A stretch of 64,000 bases of DNA from M3007 sp964484205. Its GTDB lineage: Bacteria; Bacteroidota; Bacteroidia; Chitinophagales; Saprospiraceae. Below, piece by piece: positions 25,852-35,217 of the stretch. Each line of letters opens with the position of its first letter. Positions within the stretch are counted from its first letter, which is position 1. The stretch is from positions 38,538 through 102,537 of the forward strand of contig CAZAEZ010000021.1 in assembly GCA_964484205.1 (NCBI GenBank), in the 5' to 3' direction. Under the pieces are notes generated by a model. It saw nothing but the letters and a program-made list of their open reading frames with translations, was not told the DNA's origin and did no database searches. The translations under genes were made by a program, and so were the position numbers.

Positions 25852-28800
25852 ACCGGCCGTGGCAGTGTTTGTACTTTTTGCCGCTGCCGCAGGGGCAGGG
25901 CTCGTTGCGACCCACCACTTTTTCTTTGACGATAGGCTGCGTACGCTGCGCAGGACCGTTGTGCCCCGCCGATTGGGCGGCGCGTTGGGCGGCTTGCTGC
26001 GTTTCGGTCATTTGCTGCTGCTGGTTGTTGGTGCTCAGACGGTTGCGCATGGCTGCCTGCCGGGCCTGCCGGGCCGCTTCGGCTTGTTGGGCGCGTTGGA
26101 TATCGCTTTCGTCGGGCAAATCCAGGGTGCCTTTGAGCAGGAAGGAGGTCACGTTGCTGTTGATATGGCCGATCAGGTTCTCAAACAGGTTGTAGGCCTC
26201 CATCTTGTAGATCACCAGCGGGTCTTTTTGCTCAAACGAAGCGCCCTGCACGGCTTCCTTCAGGTCGTCGACATTGCGGAGGTGCTCCTTCCAGGCTTCG
26301 TCGATGAGCGCGAGGTTGGCCACTTTTTCTACATCGTGCATGATGCTTTTTCCGCCGCTTTTGATGGCATTTTCCATGTCGGCGCTGATGTTCAGCCCCA
26401 TTTTCCCGTCGGTGTAGGGCACCACGATGCGCTTGTAGCGCTGGCCTTCCCGCTCGTACACGTTTTTGATCAGTGGCAGCAAGCGGTCGCTCACCTGCTG
26501 GCGCTTGCGCGTGTAGGTATCAAAAACCTGCTGCTGGAAGGTGGCCAGCACGGTGTCTTCCGGCGCTGATTTGAACCATTCCGCTTCCATTTCCGGGTCG
26601 ATGCCGATGAGGCGCAGCGCATCCATGCGGAAGGTTTCAAAGTCGCCGCGTTCGCGGTGTACGTACACCAGTTCGGTAGTGATGGAGATAAACGCATTGT
26701 TGATATCCACCGAAAGGCGGTCGCCAAACAGGGCATTGCGGCGCTTTTTATAGATTGCCTCCCGCTGGATGTTCATCACGTCGTCGTATTCCAACAGGCG
26801 TTTGCGAATGCCGTAGTTGTTTTCCTCCACTTTTTTCTGCGCCCGCTCGATCGACTTGGTGACCATCGAGTGCTGGATGACATCGCCTTCCTTGTGGCCC
26901 ATTTTGTCCATCAGCCCGGCGATGCGGTCGCTCTGGAACAGGCGCATGAGGTTGTCTTCGAGCGACACGTAAAACTGGGACGAACCGGGGTCGCCCTGAC
27001 GGCCGGCGCGGCCGCGCAACTGCCGGTCCACCCGGCGGCTTTCGTGGCGCTCGGTACCGATGATCGCCAGACCACCGGCCTCTTTCACGCCCGGGCCGAG
27101 TTTGATGTCGGTACCCCGGCCGGCCATGTTGGTGGCGATGGTCACGTTGCCGGGCAAGCCGGCTTCGGCCACGATCTGGGCTTCGCGCTGGTGCTGCTTG
27201 GCGTTGAGCACGTTGTGCGGAATGCCGCGACGCTGCAGCAGGCGGGAGAGCAATTCTGAAATTTCGACCGAAGTGGTACCCACCAGCGTGGGCCGCCCGG
27301 CTTCGCGCAGTTGCTCGATCTCGTCGATGACGGCGTTGTATTTTTCGCGCGCGGTTTTGTACACCAGGTCTTCGCGGTCGTCGCGCACAATGTTGCGGTT
27401 GGTCGGGATGACCACCACGTCGAGTTTGTAGATATCCCACAATTCCTTGGCCTCGGTTTCGGCCGTACCGGTCATACCGGCGAGTTTGTGGTACATCCGG
27501 AAATAGTTTTGCAAGGTGACGGTGGCGTAGGTCTGGGTGATCTCGCCCACTTTCACATTTTCCTTGGCTTCGATCGCCTGGTGCAAGCCGTCGGAATAGC
27601 GGCGGCCTTCCATGACCCGGCCGGTTTGTTCGTCGACGATCTTGACGTCGTTGTCCGGCGTGACGATGTACTCGTTATCTTTTTCAAACAGGGCGTAGGC
27701 TTTCAGCAACTGTTGCACGGCATGCACACGGCGGCTTTTCACCCCGTAGTCTTGCGAAAGCAATTCCTTGGCTTCGGCTTTTTCGTTGATATCCAGGTCC
27801 GGGTCCTGGTCGATCTTGACCAGTTCGGTGCCGATATCGGGCATGATGAAAAAGTTCGGTTCGTTGTTAAAGCGGCTGAGGAAGTCGATGCCTTTTTCCG
27901 AAAGTTCGACGCTGCGGTTTTTCTCATCGATCCAGAACAACAGTTCGCGGTCTACTTCGGGCATGCGTTTGTTGTTTTCCTGCATGTAGAAGTCCTCCGT
28001 TTTTTGCAGCATCACCTTCACGCCTTCTTCGCTGAGAAACTTGATCAGCGGGCGGTATTTGGGCAGGGCCCGGTGGGTGCGCAGGAGCGCCATGCCGGCC
28101 TGCCCTTCTTCCATGCCGAGTTTGCCTTCGTTGTAGAGTTTTTTGGCATCCGCCAAAAATTTAGCGGCGAGCTTGGTTTGCTCCTCAAACAGGCGTTTGA
28201 CGTTGGGGTTGAGGTCGACGTATTCCTGGTCTTCGGCGCCCCGGGTAACCGGACCGGAAATGATAAGCGGCGTACGCGCGTCATCAATCAACACGGAGTC
28301 CACCTCATCCACGATGGCGTAGTGGTGCTTGCGTTGCACGAGTTCTTCGGGGCTGATGACCATGTTGTCGCGCAGGTAATCGAAGCCGAATTCGGCATTG
28401 GTGCCGAAGGTGATATCGCACTGATAAGCCCGGATGCGCTCGGGCGAGTGGGGTTTGTATTTGTCGATGCAATCGACGGTGAGCATCAGAAATTCGTAGA
28501 TGGGCCCGACCCACTCCTGGTCACGCCGGGCGAGGTAGTCGTTCACGGTGATGATGTGCACGCCTTCGCCGGCTACGCCGTTGAGGTAGGCGGGCAGGGT
28601 GGCTACGAGGGTTTTGCCTTCCCCGGTTGCCATCTCGGCGATCTTGCCGTCGTGCAGCACCATGCCGCCGATGAGCTGTACGTCGTAGTGCAGCATGTTC
28701 CAGGTGATATCGCCGCCGGCAGCCTGCCAGCTGTTTTTCCAGATGGCTTTGTCGCCGTCGATGTTGACGTAGGATTTTTTTGGATCGGCGGCCAGCATGC

Positions 28801-29203
28801 GGTCGTGGTCGGTAGCGGCAACCGCAATCGTTTCATTTTCCATGAACCGGCGGCTGGTTTCCTTGACCACGGCAAAGGCTTCGGGCAGGATGTCGCGCAG
28901 GATTTCTTCGAGGGCCTTATCGCGCTGTTTGCGCAGCTCGTCCACCTCTTTGAAAAGGTCTTCCTTTTCGTGAAAATCTTCGGAATCGAGCGCCTGCTGG
29001 TTAATGGACCCGATTTCGGCGTCGATATCTTTCAGGTATTCCGCGATGCGGGCGCGGAAGTCCAGGGTTTTGTTGCGCAGTTCGTCGGTCGACAGGTCCC
29101 GGTAGGCGGCAAAATATGCATTGATCTCGTCCACTGAGCCCTGATACTGCCCCATGTCGCGGTCTTGCTTGGTACCGAGTATTTTTTTTAGTAAGCCTAA
29201 CAT
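25850..29203 (-). CDS. secA: Preprotein translocase ATPase SecA
   Basis: The 1117-residue protein is the motor of the Sec pathway. Visible features: MATGEGKTLVATLPAYLN (Walker A), HIITVNDYLARRD, IVDEVDSVLIDDARTPLIISG (DEAD-type box), GMTGTAETEAKE, NMAGRGTDIKLGPGV, GTERHESRRVDRQLRGRAGRQGDPG split over the helicase core, and a C-terminal zinc SEC-C motif EPCPCGSGKKYKHCHGR. It is longer than E. coli SecA (901 aa), as usual in Bacteroidota. The -7 box at 29328-29335 gives a leader of about 118 nt that is nearly filled by a 33-bp hairpin. Its stop abuts another palindromic repeat. Confidence 0.98.
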   Translation of the reverse strand: MLGLLKKILGTKQDRDMGQYQGSVDEINAYFAAYRDLSTDELRNKTLDFRARIAEYLKDIDAEIGSINQQALDSEDFHEKEDLFKEVDELRKQRDKALEEILRDILPEAFAVVKETSRRFMENETIAVAATDHDRMLAADPKKSYVNIDGDKAIWKNSWQAAGGDITWNMLHYDVQLIGGMVLHDGKIAEMATGEGKTLVATLPAYLNGVAGEGVHIITVNDYLARRDQEWVGPIYEFLMLTVDCIDKYKPHSPERIRAYQCDITFGTNAEFGFDYLRDNMVISPEELVQRKHHYAIVDEVDSVLIDDARTPLIISGPVTRGAEDQEYVDLNPNVKRLFEEQTKLAAKFLADAKKLYNEGKLGMEEGQAGMALLRTHRALPKYRPLIKFLSEEGVKVMLQKTEDFYMQENNKRMPEVDRELLFWIDEKNRSVELSEKGIDFLSRFNNEPNFFIMPDIGTELVKIDQDPDLDINEKAEAKELLSQDYGVKSRRVHAVQQLLKAYALFEKDNEYIVTPDNDVKIVDEQTGRVMEGRRYSDGLHQAIEAKENVKVGEITQTYATVTLQNYFRMYHKLAGMTGTAETEAKELWDIYKLDVVVIPTNRNIVRDDREDLVYKTAREKYNAVIDEIEQLREAGRPTLVGTTSVEISELLSRLLQRRGIPHNVLNAKQHQREAQIVAEAGLPGNVTIATNMAGRGTDIKLGPGVKEAGGLAIIGTERHESRRVDRQLRGRAGRQGDPGSSQFYVSLEDNLMRLFQSDRIAGLMDKMGHKEGDVIQHSMVTKSIERAQKKVEENNYGIRKRLLEYDDVMNIQREAIYKKRRNALFGDRLSVDINNAFISITTELVYVHRERGDFETFRMDALRLIGIDPEMEAEWFKSAPEDTVLATFQQQVFDTYTRKRQQVSDRLLPLIKNVYEREGQRYKRIVVPYTDGKMGLNISADMENAIKSGGKSIMHDVEKVANLALIDEAWKEHLRNVDDLKEAVQGASFEQKDPLVIYKMEAYNLFENLIGHINSNVTSFLLKGTLDLPDESDIQRAQQAEAARQARQAAMRNRLSTNNQQQQMTETQQAAQRAAQSAGHNGPAQRTQPIVKEKVVGRNEPCPCGSGKKYKHCHGR

Positions 29204-29228
29204 ATTTTTTATTTCGGATTGGATGGAG

Positions 29229-29318
29229 GGTTTCTGGTTTCTGGTTGGAAGGTTTCTGGTTGTTCAACTTCCCGAAATGGTATTAACCAGAAACTTTCCA
29301 ACCAGAAACCAGAAACCT
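29229..29318. repeat. Palindromic element with GGTTTCTGGTTTCTGG arms in the predicted secA leader
   Basis: Left arm 29229-29261 (GGTTTCTGGTTTCTGGTTGG...) and right arm 29286-29318 form a 33-bp inverted repeat with one mismatch (G versus A). The loop contains TTCAACTTCCCGAAATGG. It lies between the candidate secA -7 box and the secA ATG. Confidence 0.8.
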
Positions 29319-29327
29319 ACGAAAGTG

Positions 29328-29335
29328 CAAAGATA
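29328..29335 (-). promoter_or_regulatory. -7 box of secA
   Basis: The minus strand reads TATCTTTG followed by CA, a strong form of the Bacteroidota -7 element. No good -33 TTG is evident at the usual spacing. Confidence 0.55.
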
Positions 29336-29467
29336 CGGTTTTGGCAAAGGGGGAATGGTTGTGGGCAACACATTTCATTCCAGCAGTGTAAAAGTTTGAT
29401 TTTTTGCCAAAATGGCAGATAGCGGCTGTTTTTAGCCTGTAAAGCTGGCAGAAGCGCCAATTGTCTT

Positions 29468-29932
29468 TTACGCCCGAACGTTCCCCCGCACAGCCCGCCA
29501 AAGTCCAAGGATAAACCAGATTTGCGCCAGCAAAAAAACGCCGGGAATGATGAGGTAGTAATCGTAGAGCGATTCGTAGTGCTGGTAATTTGTTTCAAAA
29601 ACAGCCCGGGGGCTGGCCAAACGGCGGTTGAGCATAATTTCCAAATACACAAACAGCAGCACGCAAAAGGCCAGGCTGACGCCCAAATGCAGGGGCTTCA
29701 ACCACCCGGGAGAAAGGGAAATCAGCCGGTGATCCAGATACTGGTAAGTCAGTCCGGCAAGTCCGAGAAAAACCGCGCAGCCCAGCACCACCGACCAGCA
29801 GGGCGCGGAAAGCGTCACCGTATCGAAGGGGATGCGTATGGTTTCCCGGAAGCCGGTGGCCGCAGCGATCAGAAAAACACAAACCACCAGCCAGAGATAC
29901 CAGTAACGGAAAAATGCAGAGAGGGTGAACAT
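29468..29932 (-). CDS. Hypothetical four-helix membrane protein
   Basis: The 154-residue protein has four predicted membrane helices (about 10-28, 44-64, 78-98 and 125-145), with short polar loops and an aromatic YESLYDYYLIIPGVFLLAQIW segment split across the last loop and helix. No motif or family is recognised. It ends 264 nt before the secA start on the same strand, separated by the secA promoter, so it is probably a separate unit. Confidence 0.65.
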   Translation of the reverse strand: MFTLSAFFRYWYLWLVVCVFLIAAATGFRETIRIPFDTVTLSAPCWSVVLGCAVFLGLAGLTYQYLDHRLISLSPGWLKPLHLGVSLAFCVLLFVYLEIMLNRRLASPRAVFETNYQHYESLYDYYLIIPGVFLLAQIWFILGLWRAVRGNVRA

Positions 29933-30285
29933 GGGCGTAATTTAAACGGCCCCGAAGGTAATACCGTGCGTCTATTCGCCGGACCGGGAACGATTGAATG
30001 TATTGTTAAAAATTCCGGGAGCCGTCCGGCCGGTACCGGCCCCGCCATGCGTCCCCTCGTCGCAAGATTTTTGATGAAAAGTTTTGGTACTTCGACTAAG
30101 GGACAACGTTTGTTTTTCCGGGATAATGACCACGATCATGCCCCGGCCAGAGCAAAGTCACCGGGTAAAAATTTATCCAGGTTTTGAATCGCTCTAAATT
30201 TGACCTTCTTTTTTATCTCCTCCCCCTTTTTAAGTCTGGAAACCATCACAAAACGCCCAGGATTGGGGCGCTAAAATCTATTCGA
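29933..30285. other. Non-coding divergent region with a candidate promoter
   Basis: No coding frame is supported. A plus-strand TAAATTTG at 30195-30202 (TAnnTTTG) with TTTA about 18 nt upstream may drive the PhyH gene, giving a leader near 78 nt. Confidence 0.4.
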
Positions 30286-31122
30286 ATGAAAGAAGCATTA
30301 ATTGAAAAAATCAAAACAGACGGGTATTGCAGAATACCCCAGGTTTTCAGCAAAGCGGAAATAAAAAAAGCGCTTGATCTGACGAATTACTGGTACGAAA
30401 AAACCAAAAATTCGGCCACCAACCTCTCCGCTTTGACCCGGAACGACCTGTATCTGTTCAATCCGCATTACAAGGACCACTACTTTTTGGAGCTGTTTTT
30501 CAAACCGGCCATCCTGCACGAAATCCTCATGCACTTCCTGAACGATCAATGGTTTCGGGCCATTCCACAGGATCAGCCCAACTATATTTTGCAAAATTAT
30601 ATGGGGCGGAGCAGCGACCGGGCGCTGGCGATGCACATCGATTCGTTTGTTCCCTATCACGGCAATTTTTTATTCATGCTTCAGGCAGGGATCACGCTGG
30701 AAGAACAAACGGAAGAAAACGGCTGTTTCGTAGTGATACCGGGCTCGCACCTGAGTGGAAATTATGTGGAACAAAGCGCGTTTAAGGATGCCATCCCGGT
30801 GTTGTCGCAACCCGGCGATTTGCTCATCTGGGACAGCCGCATCTGGCACGGCACCATGGAAAACAAGACGGAAAATACACGCTGGTCGCTGATCGCAGCC
30901 TTTTCACGCTGGTGGGTCAAACAAATGTTCGATTACCCGATGGGACTCCCGCAAGAAATTTATGAAAAACTGACCGACAACCAAAAGGCCATGCTCGGGT
31001 TTTGCTCTATTCCCTATGTCAACGAGCAGGAAGGCGTGGACAAAAAACGCGGGTATGATAAACTGCTGCCGCATGTCGACGATTACAAACCCAGGCCAAA
31101 AGCGGGAGTTCTGGATTTTTAG
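30286..31122 (+). CDS. Phytanoyl-CoA dioxygenase (PhyH) family Fe(II)/2-oxoglutarate oxygenase
   Basis: The 278-residue protein starts with MKEALIEKIKTDGYCRIPQVF, typical of PhyH proteins. The metal triad is visible: HxD in LAMHIDSFVPYHG (near residue 117) and the distal His in IWDSRIWHGTMENKTENTRW, with the 2-oxoglutarate-binding Arg in ENTRWSL. Members hydroxylate varied small molecules or lipids; the substrate cannot be told here. The ATG at 30286 is chosen because the upstream frame looks non-coding and contains the -7 box at 30195-30202. It stands alone. Confidence 0.85.
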   Translation: MKEALIEKIKTDGYCRIPQVFSKAEIKKALDLTNYWYEKTKNSATNLSALTRNDLYLFNPHYKDHYFLELFFKPAILHEILMHFLNDQWFRAIPQDQPNYILQNYMGRSSDRALAMHIDSFVPYHGNFLFMLQAGITLEEQTEENGCFVVIPGSHLSGNYVEQSAFKDAIPVLSQPGDLLIWDSRIWHGTMENKTENTRWSLIAAFSRWWVKQMFDYPMGLPQEIYEKLTDNQKAMLGFCSIPYVNEQEGVDKKRGYDKLLPHVDDYKPRPKAGVLDF

Positions 31123-31155
31123 CAATGATTTTAAAATCCCACTCCAGCTAGCTCG

Positions 31156-31226
31156 AACGTCGGCAGGGTTTCAAACCCTGTCGACGTTGTAAACCCTGCC
31201 GACGTTGTAAACCCTGCCGACGTTGT
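31156..31226. repeat. Hairpin plus tandem repeats, CGACGTTGTAAACCCTGC family
   Basis: AACGTCGGCAGGGTTT pairs with AAACCCTGTCGACGTT (31156-31188), then GTAAACCCTGCCGACGTT (18 bp) is repeated twice. It lies between the convergent PhyH and FTCD genes, ending 6 nt from the FTCD stop. Confidence 0.75.
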
Positions 31227-31231
31227 TCCGA

Positions 31232-32923
31232 TCACACCCCCATCTTCTCCCGAACCAACGCCAAAATCTCCCCTTCCAGCTTTGCCGCCGAACCCATCGC
31301 CGCATCCGCTTCAGCGATCACCTTTTCGGCGTAGGCTTTATCGTTCAGGTCCTTGGCGTTCACTTTCACGTTGAGCGCGGCGCCCATGACGGCCGAGCGG
31401 ACGCAAAGCGCCCCTACCCCGGCGTCGGTGATCGAGTTGGGATTGCCGGTTTGTACCATCTGGCGGATGAGCGGAAAACAATCGAGCCCCAGCCGCACCA
31501 CGCGCAGGGGTACTTCGGTAGCGATCACCGTCGCCTGTTCGATAGCGGCCAGGCGAGCGGCTTTTTCCCCGGGCGTGCTTTTCGGCAAGCCAAAGGCTGC
31601 CATAATGGCATTGAACGCCTCGGTATCTTCATCCACCGCGCGCAGCAAGGCATCTTTCAGTGCCTGGCCTTTTTCGGCCGCCTCGGAAAACTCCTCCCAG
31701 CGCTCGTCCCAGCCGCGTTTGTGCGAGCTCAGGTTGGCCACCATGGTTGCCAGCGACACACCCAGTGCGCCCGCGTAGGCGCTCACCGAACCACCGCCGG
31801 GGGCCACACTTTCGCTGGCGGCCTCGTCGGCAAAGGCGCGCAGGTCTTTGCGGATCAGTTTTTTGGCCTCGGCCGGGTCGTCTTTGCGGAGATTGTACTC
31901 GATGATCTTTTGCTGCGGATCGAAGGGCGCCAGTTCGTCGAGGCCCATGGATTTGACGGCGATTTTGATCAGCTCGCTTTCGCTGACGCCTACGCTGCGC
32001 TGTTGTTTTTTCAAAAAATACTTGCCCGCGTCGAGCAGCACGTTGAGCGGCACCAGGCCCACCAGTTCGGAGCCGGTGACGCGCAAGCCGCGGCGGTCGG
32101 CGCTTTTGTGGCATTCCTCAAAGGCCCGGTGCAGGGGCGTCGCCTGAATGTCGGTGATGTTCATGGAAATCTGGGCGATGCCGTATTCCTCGATGTACCA
32201 GCCGATGCCTTTCACGCCTTTCAGCGTGCCGGGCTCGCGTTTGGGCTCGCCGTCGACGCCGATGACCGGTTTGCCGGTGGTGCGGTCGGTAACCACACGG
32301 CCGATTTCCCGCACGTCGAACGCGATGGAATTTGCCCGGCGCGTGGAGGTCGTGTTCAGGTTGATGTTGTAGGCGATGAGGAAGTCGCGGGCGCCCACGG
32401 CGGTAGCGCCGCTGCGGGCGTTGAATTTGGCGGGACCGTAGTCGGGTTTCCACTCGGGTTTGCCGAGTTTATCGGGCAGGGCCTCGTATTCGCCGGCGCG
32501 GATGGTGGCCAGGTTGCGGCGTTCGGGGCGGCTGGCGGCCGATTCGTAGAGGTAGACGGGCAGGTCCAGTTCGCGGCCGGCGCGTTCGCCCAGGCGGCGG
32601 GCCCATTCGGCCGTTTCTTCCATGGTTATGTTGCTCACGGGGATCAGCGGGCACACATCGGTGGCGCCCATACGCGGGTGCTCGCCCTGGTGTTTGCGCA
32701 TGTCGATCAGTTCGCAGGCTTTTTGCATGGCCAGGAAGGCGGCTTCGACCACCGGTTCGGGCTCGCCGACGAAGGTGACGACCGTGCGGTTGGTGGCTTT
32801 GCCGGGATCGACGTCGAGCAGTTTCACGCCTTCCACGCTTTCAATGACGTTGGTGATTTGGGAAATAATATTCAGGTCGCGCCCTTCGGAGAAATTGGGC
32901 ACGCATTCGATCAGTTGTTTCAT
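31232..32923 (-). CDS. ftcD: Bifunctional glutamate formimidoyltransferase / formimidoyltetrahydrofolate cyclodeaminase
   Basis: The 563-residue protein joins a formimidoyltransferase (about 1-325; ECVPNFSEGRD, HQGEHPRMGATDVCPLIPV, FLIAYNINLNT) to a cyclodeaminase (about 350-563; ESVAPGGGSVSAYAGALG). It passes the formimino group of histidine degradation to folate and releases ammonia, giving methenyl-tetrahydrofolate. Other hut genes are not in the window. It starts 2 nt after the uppP stop and so ends the ftsX-DUF3098-uppP operon, an unusual placement for a histidine-catabolic gene. Confidence 0.95.
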   Translation of the reverse strand: MKQLIECVPNFSEGRDLNIISQITNVIESVEGVKLLDVDPGKATNRTVVTFVGEPEPVVEAAFLAMQKACELIDMRKHQGEHPRMGATDVCPLIPVSNITMEETAEWARRLGERAGRELDLPVYLYESAASRPERRNLATIRAGEYEALPDKLGKPEWKPDYGPAKFNARSGATAVGARDFLIAYNINLNTTSTRRANSIAFDVREIGRVVTDRTTGKPVIGVDGEPKREPGTLKGVKGIGWYIEEYGIAQISMNITDIQATPLHRAFEECHKSADRRGLRVTGSELVGLVPLNVLLDAGKYFLKKQQRSVGVSESELIKIAVKSMGLDELAPFDPQQKIIEYNLRKDDPAEAKKLIRKDLRAFADEAASESVAPGGGSVSAYAGALGVSLATMVANLSSHKRGWDERWEEFSEAAEKGQALKDALLRAVDEDTEAFNAIMAAFGLPKSTPGEKAARLAAIEQATVIATEVPLRVVRLGLDCFPLIRQMVQTGNPNSITDAGVGALCVRSAVMGAALNVKVNAKDLNDKAYAEKVIAEADAAMGSAAKLEGEILALVREKMGV

Positions 32924-32925
32924 AG

Positions 32926-33741
32926 TTAAAAATGGGCAACGTCCACGTCTTCAAAATAACCAAAAGCCCAAAGGACCAGGATGATCAGGCCCACCACAAT
33001 GCGGTAATAGCCAAACCATTTAAAGCCGTGGTTGGTTAGGTATTGAATAAAAGCCCGGATGGCAATCAGGGCCACGATAAAGGCCACGATATTGCCCACC
33101 GTCAGCAGCACCACTTCGTCGCGGGTGAAATGACCGCCTTCGTGCCAAAAATACTCCCAGAGCGATTTGCAGGTGGCGCCGAACATGGTGGGTACCGCCA
33201 GAAAAAACGAAAACTCCGCCGCGGTTTTTGGCGAGAGGTTTTGCGTCAGGCCACCGATGATGGTTGCCGCCGAACGGCTGACGCCCGGGATCATGGCGAT
33301 CACCTGAAATAAGCCGATTTTGAACGCCCGCCGCGACGTGATATGGCTGATATCCGAGTCGAGCTGGCTGCGGCGCGCGAACACATCGTCTAGAAAAAGG
33401 AATAATATGCCGCCGGCAATCAGGGCCAGGCCGACCACTTCCACGTGTTCAAGCAACTCATCGACGTATGGTTTAAGGAAAAAGCCAAAAAAGACAGCCG
33501 GAAGAAATGCAATGAACAGTTTGTAATAAAAGTCCAGGTTCTGAAGAAAGCGCCGCCAATACAGCACCAGCACCGATAGAATAGCCCCAAACTGAATGGC
33601 TACGGTAAAAACTTTGACAAAAGGATTGGCAGCGATACCCATGGTGGCCGAGCCGATAATCATATGCCCGGTAGACGACACCGGCAGGAACTCCGTCAAT
33701 CCCTCAATTATTGCCAAAATAATGGCATGGAAAAGACTCAT
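32926..33741 (-). CDS. uppP: Undecaprenyl-diphosphatase (bacitracin resistance type)
   Basis: The 271-residue membrane protein has the BacA/UppP signatures EGLTEFLPVSSTGH near the N terminus and IPGVSRSAATIIGGL near residue 153, plus about eight membrane helices. It recycles undecaprenyl pyrophosphate to the monophosphate used as lipid carrier in peptidoglycan and polysaccharide synthesis. Its start overlaps the DUF3098 stop by 4 nt and ftcD begins 2 nt after its stop, so the genes are translationally coupled. Confidence 0.96.
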   Translation of the reverse strand: MSLFHAIILAIIEGLTEFLPVSSTGHMIIGSATMGIAANPFVKVFTVAIQFGAILSVLVLYWRRFLQNLDFYYKLFIAFLPAVFFGFFLKPYVDELLEHVEVVGLALIAGGILFLFLDDVFARRSQLDSDISHITSRRAFKIGLFQVIAMIPGVSRSAATIIGGLTQNLSPKTAAEFSFFLAVPTMFGATCKSLWEYFWHEGGHFTRDEVVLLTVGNIVAFIVALIAIRAFIQYLTNHGFKWFGYYRIVVGLIILVLWAFGYFEDVDVAHF

Positions 33742-34106
33742 TCAGCAGTTGAATTATCTGGTTGCGCAATTGCCTCCGTGTTTGATTTTTTAAAAATGCC
33801 ATAAATAACCACCACGAAACCGGCTACCATCAGGATGGGCGCCAGGGTGATGCGGCGAAAACTGTAAATAATATCCGGGTCCCAGGTGTTCGCGTCGGGC
33901 ATCGCGCCTCCGGCCATAGCCAGCAAGCCGAGGCAAACCAGCGCAAGCCCGACCCCAATCCAGATATAGTTCTGACGGCCAAAGATAAACTCCTCTTTCC
34001 CGGCGCTGAAAAGGCTTTCTTGTTTGTCTTTCCGCCGGGCCGGCGCGGGCGCCTGTTTGCGGGCAGCAGGCTTGTTTTGAAACTGTTTTTGTGTTCTTTT
34101 TGCCAT
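33738..34106 (-). CDS. DUF3098 membrane protein
   Basis: The 122-residue protein has a Lys/Arg/Gln-rich cytoplasmic N terminus, then the DUF3098 core: FIFGRQNYIWIGVGLALV, WDPDIIYSFRRITLAPILM, and a second helix VAGFVVVIYGIF. The family is nearly always found between ftsX and uppP in Bacteroidota, as here, pointing to an envelope or division role. It overlaps uppP by 4 nt. Confidence 0.88.
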   Translation of the reverse strand: MAKRTQKQFQNKPAARKQAPAPARRKDKQESLFSAGKEEFIFGRQNYIWIGVGLALVCLGLLAMAGGAMPDANTWDPDIIYSFRRITLAPILMVAGFVVVIYGIFKKSNTEAIAQPDNSTAE

Positions 34107-34157
34107 AGTTGAATAACGGATGAAGGTTCAATGGGCCATGCCGGGGCCATCCGGCGT

Positions 34158-35012
34158 TTAATAAAGATCATCTACGCGCATGCGCAGAAATTTTGTCACA
34201 ACAAAATAGGTGCTCAATCCGGAAATCAACACACCCAGGCCAATCAGGCCGGTGAAAATGGCCAGGATTCCGTTCAGGTCCTCCAGGTCCTCCAGTTCGG
34301 GAATCTGGTGCTGCGCCCAGTTGAGTATCCCGATTAGCAAGGCAATTGCCAGCAAGGCGCTCCACAAGCCGTTGAGCAGGCCCCGGCGGATGTACGGCCG
34401 GCTAATGAATGCCCAGGAGGCGCCCACCAGTTCCTGATTTTTAATCAGAAAGCGGTTGGTGTACAACGCCAGCCGGATCGTATTGTGAATGAGCGTTACG
34501 GCCGCAAAGATGAGTAAAAAACCCAGCCCCAATGTTAAGTAACCAATATTTTCAATGTTGCGTCCGATGTTGCTGGTATTGGCGGCTTCGACATACAATT
34601 CGGAAATTACGGTATCCTGCCGGAGGGTTTCCCGCCACTGGCGCAGGCTGTCTTCCTGAAAAAATTCGGCCTGCACGTTGAAGCGCACCACATCGCGCAT
34701 GAGGTTGGGAATGTCCTCCATCAGGCTCTCATCGCCAAGGTCTTCCCGCATGATGGCTGCAGCCTGTTCGCGGGTGATGTAGGTGATAGTTTCCGGTTTG
34801 ACGAAAGGCTGCTGCCGCAGGTCCTGAATGACCCGCCCGATTTCTTCCTGTGGCGTATTGGCGCGCACCTCCAGCCAGATATCCACTTTTTCTTTGAACA
34901 GCGCTACCAGTTTCCGGCCATGCAGCGCCGTGAGGGCAAAAAATCCCACCATAAACAAGACCATCGCCACACTGGCAATAGCATACAGGTACGTTGGTTT
35001 AGTTCGTGGCAT
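34158..35012 (-). CDS. ftsX: Cell division permease FtsX
   Basis: The 284-residue protein has the FtsX layout: a first membrane helix (about 10-30), an extracytoplasmic domain (about 40-150, WLEVRANTPQEEIGRVI), then three C-terminal helices of the FtsX/MacB permease fold. With FtsE it controls peptidoglycan hydrolases at the septum. ftsE is not adjacent, which is usual in Bacteroidota. It begins the ftsX-DUF3098-uppP-ftcD run; the DUF3098 start lies 51 nt after its stop. Confidence 0.92.
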   Translation of the reverse strand: MPRTKPTYLYAIASVAMVLFMVGFFALTALHGRKLVALFKEKVDIWLEVRANTPQEEIGRVIQDLRQQPFVKPETITYITREQAAAIMREDLGDESLMEDIPNLMRDVVRFNVQAEFFQEDSLRQWRETLRQDTVISELYVEAANTSNIGRNIENIGYLTLGLGFLLIFAAVTLIHNTIRLALYTNRFLIKNQELVGASWAFISRPYIRRGLLNGLWSALLAIALLIGILNWAQHQIPELEDLEDLNGILAIFTGLIGLGVLISGLSTYFVVTKFLRMRVDDLY

Positions 35013-35167
35013 AAAAAGACTGGTGCTTGGCTGTTTTCGGCATACGTGTTTTACGCCGGATAAATTTGGCCGGCAAAGTTGCCGCTTTTCAGTTAAAAAA
35101 AGGCTGTTCCCCGGGCGGAAAAGTACCTGTTGGGGAAGGATATTTCCGGAAAACAGGAATTAGCCAA

Positions 35168-35175
35168 TACCTTTG
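35168..35175 (+). promoter_or_regulatory. Candidate -7 box of the secreted beta-sandwich protein
   Basis: TACCTTTG matches TAnnTTTG; a weak TTTCC lies about 20 nt upstream. It places the transcript start near 35181, leaving the ATG at 35218 as the first usable start. Confidence 0.5.
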
Positions 35176-35217
35176 CCTGAATTCCTGCGTTCAATCGCTC
35201 CTTTGATTTTTTTGTCT

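Noticed and set aside
27311..29137. Open plus-strand frame of 608 codons
   Set aside because: It is antisense to secA, which has all expected motifs in its own frame; the composition of the antisense product (His/Phe/Gly-rich, no motifs) is a shadow of GC-rich codons.
31223..32929. Open plus-strand frame of 568 codons
   Set aside because: Antisense shadow of ftcD.
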